The notes beneath the pieces are model-generated. The model was not told the origin of the DNA and did no database searches. It saw only the letters and a program-made list of their open reading frames with translations. A stretch of DNA of 64,000 nt from Lacihabitans sp. CS3-21 (GTDB taxonomy: Bacteria; Bacteroidota; Bacteroidia; Cytophagales; Spirosomataceae): NCBI RefSeq assembly GCF_024343675.1, contig NZ_RJUD01000015.1:1-64000 (forward strand), in the 5' to 3' direction. Positions 18,425 through 27,214 of this stretch are shown here, piece after piece. The position numbers and the translations under genes were made by a program. Within the stretch, counting starts at the first letter, position 1. The number at the start of each line of letters is the position of its first letter.

Positions 18425-18464
18425 CACGATAATATAGGGGTTAATACTAATTTAAATAAAATTT

Positions 18465-19748
18465 ATGGCGGAGTCAGTAAAAATAATAATAGATGGGCAA
18501 GAGTTTGAGTTTCCTGTAATAGAGGGTTCTGAAAACGAAAAAGCGATAGATATCTCTAATTTAAGGGCTAAAACAGGATATATTACCATAGATGAAGGTT
18601 TTAAAAATACTGGCTCTACCAAAAGTGATATTACATTCCTTGACGGAGAAGAAGGTATTCTAAGATACAGAGGATATTCTATAGAAGACCTAGCCGATAA
18701 AGCTGATTTTCTAGAGGTAGCATATTTGTTGATTTATGGAGAGCTTCCAACCACTACTCAATATGATGATTTTGTAAATAAAATTACAAAACACACCATG
18801 GTCAACGAAGACATGAGGAAAATCTTTGATGGTTTCCCAGTTAACGCTCATCCAATGGGTATCATGTCTGCATTGGCAAGTGCAATGTCCGGTTTTTATC
18901 CTGATTCATTTGACGACAAGAAACCAGACAGCACAGAGCTTCATATCATTCGTCTGTTAGCCAAATTCCCTACCTTGGCCACTTGGTGTTACAAGAAGTC
19001 GCAGGGGCATCCTATCAACTATCCTAAGAACGAATTAGACTATTGTTCTAATTTCCTTCACATGATGTTTGCCTTGCCAGTAGAGAATTATAAAGTAGAC
19101 CCTAAAGTCTCTTCAGCATTGAATAAATTGTTGATACTGCATGCCGATCACGAACAAAACTGTTCAACTTCTACAGTAAGATTGGTAGGTTCTTCAAAAG
19201 CCAATATTTATTCAAGTATTTCTGCCGGTATATCAGCTCTTTGGGGACCATTGCATGGAGGTGCCAACCAAGAGGTTATAGAGATGTTGGAAGAAATCAG
19301 AAACGATGGTGGAGATGTACAGAAATATATCGACAAAGCAAAAGATAAGAACTCAGGATTTAGATTATTTGGATTTGGACACCGCGTATATAAAAACTTT
19401 GACCCAAGAGCTAAAATTATCAAAAAGGCTGCCGATGATGTTTTGTCACTTTTGGGTGTTAACGATCCAGTTTTAGAGATTGCCAAAGGATTAGAAGAAG
19501 CGGCGTTGAAAGATGAATACTTCGTTTCTAGAAAGCTTTATCCGAATGTAGACTTTTACTCGGGTATAATCTATCGGGCCTTAGGAATTCCTACCAACAT
19601 GTTTACAGTAATGTTTGCAATTGGTCGTTTACCAGGTTGGATAGCACAGTGGCTAGAACTTCGTGATCAAAAACAAGCGATAGGTAGACCACGTCAGATT
19701 TATACAGGTCCAACCAACAAAACGTTTGTGGAAAAGTCTAAAAGATAA
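18465..19748 (+). CDS. gltA: citrate synthase
   Basis: This 427-residue enzyme condenses acetyl-CoA and oxaloacetate at the entry of the TCA cycle. It shows the catalytic segments of type II (hexameric, Gram-negative) citrate synthase: HADHEQNCSTSTVRLVGS with the first catalytic His, GPLHGGANQEV with the second, and GFGHRVYKNFDPRA, then a catalytic Asp region (NVDFYSGI). The N-terminal beta extension (about 1-60) typical of this type is present. It is a single-gene unit with its own promoter and terminator. Confidence 0.97.
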   Translation: MAESVKIIIDGQEFEFPVIEGSENEKAIDISNLRAKTGYITIDEGFKNTGSTKSDITFLDGEEGILRYRGYSIEDLADKADFLEVAYLLIYGELPTTTQYDDFVNKITKHTMVNEDMRKIFDGFPVNAHPMGIMSALASAMSGFYPDSFDDKKPDSTELHIIRLLAKFPTLATWCYKKSQGHPINYPKNELDYCSNFLHMMFALPVENYKVDPKVSSALNKLLILHADHEQNCSTSTVRLVGSSKANIYSSISAGISALWGPLHGGANQEVIEMLEEIRNDGGDVQKYIDKAKDKNSGFRLFGFGHRVYKNFDPRAKIIKKAADDVLSLLGVNDPVLEIAKGLEEAALKDEYFVSRKLYPNVDFYSGIIYRALGIPTNMFTVMFAIGRLPGWIAQWLELRDQKQAIGRPRQIYTGPTNKTFVEKSKR

Positions 19749-19769
19749 TAAATTATAGATTGGATATTT

Positions 19770-19797
19770 AAGTCTCTCAGAAATGAGAGACTTTTTT
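19770..19797 (+). terminator. gltA terminator overlapping the convergent LytTR gene
   Basis: AAGTCTCTC (19770-19778) pairs with GAGAGACTT (19785-19793) and runs into T's. The left arm includes the stop codon of the convergent LytTR gene, and the rest of the hairpin lies in its last codons. Confidence 0.85.
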
Positions 19798-20112
19798 GTT
19801 GTTCCGCATTTCCAAAAAACTATTCTTTTTCCTTCTACTGAGTTCAGCCTTGAAGTTATTGGTCAGCTCAATTTGCCTGTCTGTATGAACAGAACAAGAA
19901 ATAACGTGACTTAAATTGATTAAGAATGATTTGTGGGGACGGTAAAAACCAAATGGAGCAAATAAAACTTCCATTTGTTTAAGCGTCTTAGAAAGGATTA
20001 TCCTCTGGCCATTCGTCATGTAAACTTCCGAATAATTGGCTTCTGCTTTGAGGAATATAATATTGTTAGGTGTTACGTTGGTTTTACCTACTAAACGTAT
20101 TTGTGAATTCAT
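19777..20112 (-). CDS. orphan LytTR DNA-binding domain protein
   Basis: This 111-residue protein is a single LytTR domain: an N-terminal strand region, IIFLKAEANYSEVYM, then KQMEVLF, the FYRPHKSFLINLSHV signature, and a basic C-terminal tail (RRKKN). It has no receiver domain, so it is not switched by phosphorylation. The ATG at 20112 is preferred over a TTG 57 bases upstream because the added residues do not match the family. It lies 62 bases after the barrel-protein gene and may belong to the ABC operon, or it may regulate it. Confidence 0.82.
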   Translation of the reverse strand: MNSQIRLVGKTNVTPNNIIFLKAEANYSEVYMTNGQRIILSKTLKQMEVLFAPFGFYRPHKSFLINLSHVISCSVHTDRQIELTNNFKAELSRRKKNSFLEMRNNKKVSHF

Positions 20113-20174
20113 AAAAAACAGGTTGTTTTTTAAAGGACTCAAAAAGACGCAGAAAGGTTGGAAGGCCAAAAAAA

Positions 20175-20711
20175 TTATTTTATGATGTTGATTCTTAGAC
20201 CCAAGTTGACATTGGGAGCCATAAAGAAAGGTTTAGGTGCGATTTCTAGATATCCTCCAGCATCAATGAAAACCGCCAAGTCGTTCTCTGGTATACTAAA
20301 TTCTATACCTGAGTTTACAGCTGGGCCTAATGAGATTACTCTAAAAGCATCCCTTTCCCCTAATTTAGGTGCTCTGTTTCTAGAGTTTATTTGTCCTCCA
20401 AAGCCATAATAAGCATGTAATCTTTCGTTTTTTCCAAGACTTCTGTGGAATTGGTAAATTCCTTGAACCATTACCCCTGCTTCATTATAGATTTGGTCTT
20501 TTCCATAGTTTCTTTCTCTACCATACAAAAAACCATAACTACCAATATTGACATCGAAAACTCTGTCTCCGTAGGAGAAATATTTTCTAATGTTCAGTCC
20601 AAGTGGTTCTCCAATTTTTAGCCCAACGGCCCAATTGTTTTCATATTGAGAAAATACGCTACTTAGACTAATGATGGTAAAGATGAGGGTTAGGGCAATT
20701 TTGTTTTTCAT
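20175..20711 (-). CDS. outer-membrane beta-barrel-like protein
   Basis: This 178-residue exported protein has a signal peptide ending near residue 21 (VFSQ). The mature part has alternating hydrophobic/aromatic strands and Gly-rich turns (VGLKIGEPLGLNIRKYF, YYGFGGQINSR, AVFIDAGGYLEI), which fits a small 8-stranded barrel of about 155 residues. No family is certain. Its start overlaps the stop of the CxxC protein by 4 bases (ATGA), so it is translated with the ABC operon and is probably its outer-membrane part. Confidence 0.7.
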   Translation of the reverse strand: MKNKIALTLIFTIISLSSVFSQYENNWAVGLKIGEPLGLNIRKYFSYGDRVFDVNIGSYGFLYGRERNYGKDQIYNEAGVMVQGIYQFHRSLGKNERLHAYYGFGGQINSRNRAPKLGERDAFRVISLGPAVNSGIEFSIPENDLAVFIDAGGYLEIAPKPFFMAPNVNLGLRINIIK

Positions 20712-21151
20712 AATTCTACTTCTGCTTTATCTATAATGTAATTTAGTTCGTTTATGTCGTCTGTGTTTAGTGTAAAAATACCTGTTATAGTGAGTCTATC
20801 ATCAGTATTAAACCTTTTTGTGACCTTCTTGAATTTTACCGACACCACCGATTCAGGACCGGCTTGACCACAGAAAAAGCACGAAGCAAATGGATTTGCT
20901 GATAATACATAGTAATTTGCATCCACATCTACAGGTATCATGTATCCAGTTAAGGCTACTTCTTTGCCTTTTAAGGCATTTACCTTGGCTCCAAACTGCG
21001 GTTCCAACACAAACATATTCTCTGTGGCATTCCATTTTTTCTTAAAAGTAACGTCTCTCAGGTTTTCCCAAGTAATTTTTATAGGGGCAAAAGCCATTAC
21101 TAAAACAGGAATTGAGAGCAATAAGAACAAGAACGTAAGATTTTTTTTCAT
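20708..21151 (-). CDS. exported CxxC protein, DUF3299-like
   Basis: This 147-residue protein has a signal peptide or N-terminal anchor (about 3-21) and a small beta-rich domain. A GYMIPVDVD segment is followed by ANPFASCFFCGQAGPES with Cys91 and Cys94 as a CxxC pair; the pattern resembles DUF3299. The cysteines could bind metal or form a disulfide. It sits between the ABC permease (1 base apart) and the barrel-protein gene (4-base overlap). Proteins of this type often accompany MacB/LolE-like exporters, in some cases linked to metal supply, but this is from memory and the assignment is tentative. Confidence 0.65.
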   Translation of the reverse strand: MKKNLTFLFLLLSIPVLVMAFAPIKITWENLRDVTFKKKWNATENMFVLEPQFGAKVNALKGKEVALTGYMIPVDVDANYYVLSANPFASCFFCGQAGPESVVSVKFKKVTKRFNTDDRLTITGIFTLNTDDINELNYIIDKAEVEL

Positions 21152-21152
21152 T

Positions 21153-22349
21153 TTAGTCGTTTGCCAATGTTTTTGAAATGTTAATTTTATAGATGCCCAA
21201 AGAGGGTATCAATGCTGCAAAAATACCAACTAATAACGCTGCAATCAATAAATATATTTCTTCTTTTTGTAGCATATTCTGCTGCAGGTCAAAGTTAAAG
21301 TTTTGGTCGAGCATTCTGGAGGCCAACCACAATCCGAATCTACTTAAAATAATACCTAAAACAAAACCCGAAATACTCAATATTAAACCTTCCAGCATAA
21401 GCATGAGGAAAAGAACAAGTCTTTTGCCACCCATAGACAGCATCAAAGCCATTTCGTATTTACGTTCTTTCAGAGCGTTATAGAGCGTTACAAACACACT
21501 TATACCGCTTATAAGCATTATGGCTATTGCAAGGGCTTTGAATGCGTCTATACCAATCCCCATGAGCTCAAAAAGTCTATTGATTTCAATAGCTGGCAAT
21601 GCTGCCTGCATTTGTGTATTTTGATTGATTAATCGAGGGATGGTCATTAGACCCATCGGCGACCTAAACTTAACCAACGCACAAGTAATATCCTGTTTCT
21701 CTTGATGTACTTCACCTTCATGCATTTCAGCATTTTCGTGGTCATGAATCTCCCAAATGCTATTCAGATTGCACAGTATCAAATTGTCTATTACCGAATT
21801 ATTCGACTTCAAAATACCCACAACTTTGTATTTTTTATCACCATGTGCTTCTCCTTCTTTTTCTAATCCATGTGACGAAGCAAAACTGTCATTAAGTTTT
21901 AATTTGAGCTTTTTTGCTACTGTTGACCCTATTACAACTTCCATATTGGTTTTGAAACCTACGCCTTCGGCATAATCGGCCTCAAAATGTTTGAGATATG
22001 GATGGATGGTTCCCACAATTCTAAATCCTTGATAATTATCGCCCATAGATAAAGGCAATACCTGTTTTACCAGTGGATTCATCTGAAGAGACTGAAGCTC
22101 TGACATAGGAATATTGCCTGTAGGGGCATCAATCTGGTAAACACCAGAAAGAATCAATTGTAGCGGACTGCCTTTTGCACCTACTACCATGTCGATGCCC
22201 GAAATATTTTTGGAAAATTTATCTTGTAGCTGGTTTCCAATATTAATTAAAAGCGAAATAATACTGATGCCAAACATCATCAACAATATGCAAAGGAAAC
22301 TATTGAGTTTTTTTGCCCAAATATTTTTCCAAACTATTTTTAGTAGCAT
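21153..22349 (-). CDS. MacB/FtsX-type ABC transporter permease with His-rich loop
   Basis: This 398-residue permease has an N-terminal membrane helix (about 17-38), a large periplasmic domain (about 40-270), and three C-terminal helices (about 272-295, 317-340 and 363-385), the MacB/LolC/FtsX layout. The periplasmic domain contains a His/Glu-rich stretch with His160, 169, 202, 204, 210 and 215, most in an acidic loop at 200-218. Such a loop suggests metal binding or metal sensing. It is placed between its ATPase (1 base) and the CxxC protein (1 base) in one operon. Confidence 0.85.
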   Translation of the reverse strand: MLLKIVWKNIWAKKLNSFLCILLMMFGISIISLLINIGNQLQDKFSKNISGIDMVVGAKGSPLQLILSGVYQIDAPTGNIPMSELQSLQMNPLVKQVLPLSMGDNYQGFRIVGTIHPYLKHFEADYAEGVGFKTNMEVVIGSTVAKKLKLKLNDSFASSHGLEKEGEAHGDKKYKVVGILKSNNSVIDNLILCNLNSIWEIHDHENAEMHEGEVHQEKQDITCALVKFRSPMGLMTIPRLINQNTQMQAALPAIEINRLFELMGIGIDAFKALAIAIMLISGISVFVTLYNALKERKYEMALMLSMGGKRLVLFLMLMLEGLILSISGFVLGIILSRFGLWLASRMLDQNFNFDLQQNMLQKEEIYLLIAALLVGIFAALIPSLGIYKINISKTLAND

Positions 22350-22350
22350 C

Positions 22351-22977
22351 TTATAAGGTTATTTGGTTAGAAAATCTTGATTTTAATCGGTGGTCATGGG
22401 TTACGATGATTAATGCCGCACCAATGCTTTTTGATTGTTTTTCAAGTAAATCGGCAACTTTCTGGCAGTTTTCATCGTCCAGTGCAGAGGTCGGTTCGTC
22501 AGCCAAAATAACTTTTGGGTTATTCATCAGTGCTCTAGCTATACATACCCTTTGTTGTTCACCTCCACTAAGCTCTTGTACTTTTTTAGACATAAGATGG
22601 TCGAATCCTAGTTTTTTGGCTAAGTCTTCAGCTTTTAATTTATCCATTGGATATTTTCCTAGATAATTCGCTAAAACAAGATTTTCAGAAACATTCAAGG
22701 CATTTACAAAGTAGGGTTTTTGAAAGACTATTCCCACATTTTTTGCTCTAAAGTCAGTTTTTGATTTTTCATTCAGCCTTGCCGTATCGGTGTTGTTGAT
22801 ATTAAGAACACCATCTGATGGATTTAATAACAAAGCAAGCAAATTTAAGAAGGTAGTTTTTCCCGTTCCAGAATTGCCCAGAATCAGCAAGGTTTCTTCA
22901 CTTTTGCAATGGATATCAGGAAATCTAAATACTTGTTTATTTTGATAGGAAAATTTCAAAGTGTCTGTTTGGAGCAT
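22351..22977 (-). CDS. ABC transporter ATP-binding protein, MacB/LolD type
   Basis: This 208-residue ATPase has Walker A GNSGTGKTT (34-42), the Q-loop in IVFQKPYF, signature LSGGEQQRVCIARAL, Walker B VILADEP and an H-loop in IVTHDH. It matches the LolD/MacB subfamily that powers mechanotransmission across the membrane instead of simple import. It is the first gene of a five-gene minus-strand run (ATPase, permease, CxxC protein, barrel protein, LytTR). Cargo could be a lipoprotein, peptide or metal-linked ligand; the sequence does not decide. Confidence 0.93.
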   Translation of the reverse strand: MLQTDTLKFSYQNKQVFRFPDIHCKSEETLLILGNSGTGKTTFLNLLALLLNPSDGVLNINNTDTARLNEKSKTDFRAKNVGIVFQKPYFVNALNVSENLVLANYLGKYPMDKLKAEDLAKKLGFDHLMSKKVQELSGGEQQRVCIARALMNNPKVILADEPTSALDDENCQKVADLLEKQSKSIGAALIIVTHDHRLKSRFSNQITL

Positions 22978-22995
22978 CGATCTTGATTATTTATT

Positions 22996-23003
22996 CAAAA
23001 ATA
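22996..23003 (-). promoter_or_regulatory. -7 promoter element TATTTTTG for the ABC operon
   Basis: Read on the minus strand the box is TATTTTTG, an exact TAnnTTTG. A TTTA (plus strand 23023-23026) is 19 bases upstream of it as a near-match to the -33 TTTG. The box is 19 bases before the ATPase start codon. Confidence 0.55.
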
Positions 23004-23078
23004 ATTGAGTTTATCAGTATTCTAAAATGGTTTCTGTTTTTATTTGAAAAATAAGTCTTTATGCAATTATTATGCGTA

Positions 23079-23086
23079 TAGTTTTG
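23079..23086 (+). promoter_or_regulatory. -7 promoter element TAGTTTTG before the peroxiredoxin
   Basis: Exact TAnnTTTG box 41 bases before the start codon, in the divergent region shared with the ABC operon. Confidence 0.45.
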
Positions 23087-23126
23087 TTGTAATTACAGAG
23101 GTTATCACAATTAAATACTTAAATAT

Positions 23127-23762
23127 ATGTCACTCAGATTAGGCGATATCGCACCAGATTTTTCGGCAGAGACTACACAAGGACACATCAACTTTCATGA
23201 ATGGTTGGGAGATTCTTGGGGTATGTTGTTTTCACATCCTGCTGATTTCACACCAGTTTGTACTACGGAGTTGGGTAAAACAGCTTTGTTGAAAGGAGAT
23301 TTTGAAAAGAAAGGCGTTAAGGTAATTGCTATTTCGGTGGATAGCCTAGAATCGCACAATAGATGGGTACCAGACATTGAAGAAATCAACGGCGTAAAAA
23401 TGAACTTTCCAATTATTGCTGATCCTGATAAAACTGTTGCGGAAATGTATGATATGATTCATCCTAATGCTTCTGAAAAAGCCACTGTACGTTCCGTATT
23501 TATAATTGGGCCTGATAAAAAAATTAAATTAATGCTGACGTATCCTGCTTCAACAGGAAGGAATTTCCAAGAATTATTGAGGGTAATAGATTCTCTGAAA
23601 CTCACAGCGGAGTATTCAGTTGCTACGCCTGCCGATTGGAAAGACGGAGATGATGCAATTGTAGTTCCATCAATTTCGACCGCCGATGCTATCAATAAGT
23701 TTCCAAAAGGAGTAAGAGAGGTTAAACCTTATTTGAGATATACTCCTCAACCGAATAAATGA
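23127..23762 (+). CDS. 1-Cys peroxiredoxin, Prx6 group
   Basis: This 211-residue thiol peroxidase has the peroxidatic Cys45 in HPADFTPVCTTE, and the C-terminal extension with YLRYTPQP that is typical of the Prx6 subfamily. It reduces H2O2 and organic hydroperoxides in the cytoplasm. No second resolving Cys is present, so reduction depends on a partner thiol. It is a single gene, divergent from the ABC operon and ended by a terminator that overlaps the convergent plug gene. Confidence 0.94.
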   Translation: MSLRLGDIAPDFSAETTQGHINFHEWLGDSWGMLFSHPADFTPVCTTELGKTALLKGDFEKKGVKVIAISVDSLESHNRWVPDIEEINGVKMNFPIIADPDKTVAEMYDMIHPNASEKATVRSVFIIGPDKKIKLMLTYPASTGRNFQELLRVIDSLKLTAEYSVATPADWKDGDDAIVVPSISTADAINKFPKGVREVKPYLRYTPQPNK

Positions 23763-23768
23763 TTTTAG

Positions 23769-23807
23769 TAAGGGTCGGGATTAGCTCGGCCCTTATTTGT
23801 TATTTTT
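23769..23807 (+). terminator. terminator of the peroxiredoxin gene
   Basis: TAAGGGTCG (23769-23777) pairs with CGGCCCTTA (23787-23795) with one G-T pair, followed by a T-rich tract. The right arm contains the stop codon of the convergent plug gene. Confidence 0.65.
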
Positions 23808-25082
23808 TAGTATCTGATACGCAATCAATAGTTCTGATCTTTTGCCAGGTGGCCTGTGATAAACGAAAATCTCATAGGTATTGCCCGTATCCGAAAAGTT
23901 TCCTTCGTATATATCCTCATCAATACTTCCAGAATCCATGTTTTTATTGGCAAAAGCAAAGTCATAAATTCCTTGTTTCAACAATATTGTCCTTTCATAA
24001 AGTTGTGTATTCGGATTAAAATCCATTTCTGCAAATTGCCAATCTGTAAGTTTACCCGTTAAGACAGGTTTTTTCGGTGATTCTTGGTAAGGAAGGTTCA
24101 AAACAAATTTTAAATCCACATAATCAGAATTGAGGTCAATTTCTCCATTTTCTAAGTTCGTTACCAAATATCCTCCGTCGTTGTCATAAGCATTCAAATA
24201 ATTTTTATTTGACCTTTTTTGTTGAGTGACAAGCGTGATATCGTCTGGTGTGCCTAGTTTAATTTCAGAAATATTCTGACCTTTTTTAAATGAACTAGAA
24301 AGGTCAACATGTCTAAATTCGTTTCCAGCTTTAAAGAGATTTTCACTATCAAAATATTTTAGAGAATAAGTATTTCTGCCAGCATTAACAAAATTGATAT
24401 TTTTTATTTCAGTAAGTTTTTGATCACGCTGATTTTGTCGAATGATAATTTTTAGCTCTTTTTGTGGAAATGAAATATTATAATTACTTAGATCAATATT
24501 CATATTTAGTTGTTGGTGGGTCCGCCAATATTGCGGGTCTTGAGCAGGAATTATGCTGCCATTAACACCCACTGATTGGTCAAAAATACAGAATTTTCTT
24601 TCAAAAACAGGAGTTCCTTCGGACTGATTTTCGAAAACTTGAAGGATATAATTGCCACTGATTTTGGTTTTGGGTAATTTAAAACTATAGTGATAATAAG
24701 GCGTTTTGGTGTTTTGAGAAACGTCATAATTGTTGATGTAGAATTCATTAAAGCCTTCTAGATATTCCATCTCTGCCAAATTTGACTTTTTCCAATCGTA
24801 GTCACAATGGATTATTTTGGCACTGAAAGAAGCGTATTTTGCTCTTAAATCATCAAATTCAAGGATTAAAAAAGAGTTGGGGCTATTTTTGTTTAATACC
24901 GCTGGATTGTTATACCGCTCATTGAAATTATCCGAAGGAGTATATGAGTACAAAATAATCGACTTTAGATAATCATTTAAAGGATCCAAAGTCCTTGAAT
25001 ATAAGTTTTCAAGTTCTTTGGCTTCATTCCTTAAAAATGAAAAACACAAAAAAAGTAGAAAAAGAAAATGCTTTTTTTTCAT
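23793..25082 (-). CDS. type IX secretion system plug protein (DUF5103 family)
   Basis: This 429-residue exported protein has a signal peptide ending near residue 20 and a long beta-rich mature part. It fits the DUF5103 family by the N-terminal (P)-DNFNERYNNPAVL and LEFDDL-(R/A) segments, the DYDWKKS(N)L-EYL-GFNE region, and the C-terminal YEIFVYHRPPGKR stretch. In Flavobacterium this family was identified as the plug that closes the SprA translocon when PorV is absent. It is coded 1 base after an ABC-F gene in the same direction and probably shares its transcript. No other translocon gene is beside it. Confidence 0.88.
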   Translation of the reverse strand: MKKKHFLFLLFLCFSFLRNEAKELENLYSRTLDPLNDYLKSIILYSYTPSDNFNERYNNPAVLNKNSPNSFLILEFDDLRAKYASFSAKIIHCDYDWKKSNLAEMEYLEGFNEFYINNYDVSQNTKTPYYHYSFKLPKTKISGNYILQVFENQSEGTPVFERKFCIFDQSVGVNGSIIPAQDPQYWRTHQQLNMNIDLSNYNISFPQKELKIIIRQNQRDQKLTEIKNINFVNAGRNTYSLKYFDSENLFKAGNEFRHVDLSSSFKKGQNISEIKLGTPDDITLVTQQKRSNKNYLNAYDNDGGYLVTNLENGEIDLNSDYVDLKFVLNLPYQESPKKPVLTGKLTDWQFAEMDFNPNTQLYERTILLKQGIYDFAFANKNMDSGSIDEDIYEGNFSDTGNTYEIFVYHRPPGKRSELLIAYQILKNNK

Positions 25083-25083
25083 T

Positions 25084-26985
25084 TTATGATTCTAGCTGCA
25101 TCATTTTTTCTTCCCAAAGTTCATTAAAAGCAATCAATTCTTTTTTTAGGCTTGCATATTCTGCGTTGGCTTTTTTAAGGGAATCCGGATTAGAAAAAAC
25201 TTCAGGGTCAGCCAGATGATTTTCCGTCAAACCAATTTTTTCCTCGGTGGCCATTATTTTTTCTTCCAACTCGCCTATTTCTCTTTCCAGTTTTTTGTTT
25301 TCCTTTTTTGCAGGTTTAGGTTCAGGTGCTTTTTGAACTTTTTCCTCTGGTTCTTTAACGGCTTTTTTGATGGGTTCGTCTAAAGTTTTGCCATTATCTT
25401 CCATCCATATCACAAATTCATCATATCCACCAGGAAATTGTTTTATCTCTTGGTCTTCTATGTACCAAACTTTGTTGGATACTCGGCTAATAAAGTGTCT
25501 GTCGTGGGATACCACTACATAAGTGCCTTCATATTGATCCAATGCCTGTACCAATATATTCACTGACTGCATGTCTAAGTGATTGGTAGGCTCATCGAGT
25601 AGCAAAAAGTTGGCTTCTGAAATCAATATCTTGGCCAAAGCCACTCTAGATTTCTCGCCGCCAGATAATACTTTTATTTTTTTGAAAACATCTTCTCCCC
25701 CAAAAAGAAAGCAACCCAACACGGATCTTAATTCTGTTTCTGACTTGGAAGCGTCGGCATATTTAAGTTCTTCCAATAAGGTTTCTTCTAAATGCAAGGA
25801 TTCCAATTGATGCTGGGCATAGAAAGAGAAGTTTACATTATGTCCCAATTTACGCTCGCCTTTGGCTTCCTCTGTACCAGCTATAATCCTCAATAAAGTA
25901 GATTTGCCTTTTCCGTTTGCACCAATCAAAACGATTTTATCTCCTCTTTCAATGGTTGCAGTGGTGTTTTTTAAAATAGGATTGTTTGGGTATTCTTTGG
26001 TGATATTTTCCAAAGCCATAACATGGCGGCCGGGTTGTGTGCCAAACCTGAACTTGAAGTGAACTTTGGCCGCATCGTCTATAACATCATCTATTACATC
26101 CATTCTGTTCAAGGCTTTCACTCTTGATTGTACTTGGCGTGCTTTTGTAGCTTTGGCTTTAAAACGCTCAATAAACCTTTCAGTTTGACGAATTTGAGCT
26201 TGTTGGTTTTCGTATGCTCCTTTCTGAATCTCGTTCCTCAGTGCTTTTTCTTCTACGAAAAACGAATAGTTGCCTGGGTAATAGTTAAGTTTTGTGTTGG
26301 CTACTTCTACAGTAGTATTACACACATTATCAAGAAATTGCCTATCGTGCGAAACCACCACAACCGCATTTTCATAGTTGGCAATATATTTCTCCACCCA
26401 TTGAATAGAGGGTAAGTCAAGGTGGTTGGTGGGTTCATCGAGTAGTAAAATTGCAGGTTTGGCTAAAAGTAGTTTTGCCAACATTACTCTCATTCTCCAT
26501 CCTCCCGAAAACTGTCTCAGTGGTTTGTGAAGTTCCCAAGTTTTAAATCCTAAACCTTCAAGAATTTCTTCTGCTTTCGATTCGATTGAATATCCATCTA
26601 GAATGTCAAACTCATGCTGTAATTCACCCAGTTTTTCAACGAGTTCATCTTTGTAGTCGGTTTCCATTTGATGAAGCACCTCTTCTATTTGATGATGCAG
26701 TTCTAGTTGGCGTTCAAAGCCCTGCATGGCGACATTCAAAATGCTGTCGTCGGTTTGATAGGAGAGTAGGTCTTGGTTTAGAAACCCGATGGTACAATCT
26801 CCAGATTTTGAAATATTTCCAGCGTCGGGTTGATATTCTCCCACAATTATTTTTAGCAGAGTTGACTTTCCTTTACCATTTAAGCCAATGAGTCCAATTT
26901 TATCTTTGGGTTTAATCTGTAAGTTGGCATCCTCAAAAATGGCTCTACCGCCGAAGTAGAAAGAAAGATTATTAATCGTTAACAT
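25084..26985 (-). CDS. ABC-F family ATP-binding protein
   Basis: This 633-residue soluble protein has two ABC cassettes with no membrane domain. Walker A sites are GLNGKGKSTLL (about 36-46) and GANGKGKSTLL (about 353-363); signatures are FSGGWRMRVML and LSGGEKSRVAL; an ABC-F linker lies between the cassettes, and a C-terminal charged coiled coil (about 535-633) resembles that of Uup. ABC-F proteins act on ribosomes or, for Uup, also in DNA-related processes. Its exact subgroup is undecided. It is the first gene of a two-gene unit with the T9SS plug gene. Confidence 0.94.
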   Translation of the reverse strand: MLTINNLSFYFGGRAIFEDANLQIKPKDKIGLIGLNGKGKSTLLKIIVGEYQPDAGNISKSGDCTIGFLNQDLLSYQTDDSILNVAMQGFERQLELHHQIEEVLHQMETDYKDELVEKLGELQHEFDILDGYSIESKAEEILEGLGFKTWELHKPLRQFSGGWRMRVMLAKLLLAKPAILLLDEPTNHLDLPSIQWVEKYIANYENAVVVVSHDRQFLDNVCNTTVEVANTKLNYYPGNYSFFVEEKALRNEIQKGAYENQQAQIRQTERFIERFKAKATKARQVQSRVKALNRMDVIDDVIDDAAKVHFKFRFGTQPGRHVMALENITKEYPNNPILKNTTATIERGDKIVLIGANGKGKSTLLRIIAGTEEAKGERKLGHNVNFSFYAQHQLESLHLEETLLEELKYADASKSETELRSVLGCFLFGGEDVFKKIKVLSGGEKSRVALAKILISEANFLLLDEPTNHLDMQSVNILVQALDQYEGTYVVVSHDRHFISRVSNKVWYIEDQEIKQFPGGYDEFVIWMEDNGKTLDEPIKKAVKEPEEKVQKAPEPKPAKKENKKLEREIGELEEKIMATEEKIGLTENHLADPEVFSNPDSLKKANAEYASLKKELIAFNELWEEKMMQLES

Positions 26986-27014
26986 GAAGTTTTTCTCTGG
27001 TAATTATAAAAATG

Positions 27015-27022
27015 CAAAATTA
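27015..27022 (-). promoter_or_regulatory. -7 promoter element TAATTTTG before the ABC-F gene
   Basis: On the minus strand the box reads TAATTTTG, an exact match, 29 bases before the start codon. It would drive both the ABC-F and plug genes. Confidence 0.5.
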
Positions 27023-27164
27023 CGCTTTTAATTACAGAATACATAGAGAACCGCGAAGAGCGATTTTTCAAATTACACAAAATTAGTTAATGGTTGGATT
27101 CATCGAATTGAAAAATAGTTAGATTTGTCAAATAGGATTTTAAATAAATGACTAACCATAAAAC

Positions 27165-27194
27165 AAAAAAGCAAGACCGAAGTCTTGCTTTTTT
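27165..27194 (-). terminator. terminator of the SusCD operon
   Basis: AAAAAAGCAAGAC pairs perfectly with GTCTTGCTTTTTT across CGAA. Since A's precede and T's follow, it can act on both strands. It lies 21 bases beyond the last gene of the SusC/SusD unit. Confidence 0.9.
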
Positions 27195-27214
27195 AATATC
27201 AAACTAAATTAATA

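Larger units (their letters stand above)
18161..18464. other. intergenic gap between rny and gltA
   Basis: A 304-base AT-rich gap with the rny terminator (18210-18240) at its left end and the gltA promoter (18394-18424) at its right. I see nothing else in it. Confidence 0.6.

Noticed and set aside
12991-27165. ACTAACCATAAAA shared by the gaps at about 12994 and 27151
   Set aside because: A 13-base match between AT-rich gaps is expected by chance in 64 kb.
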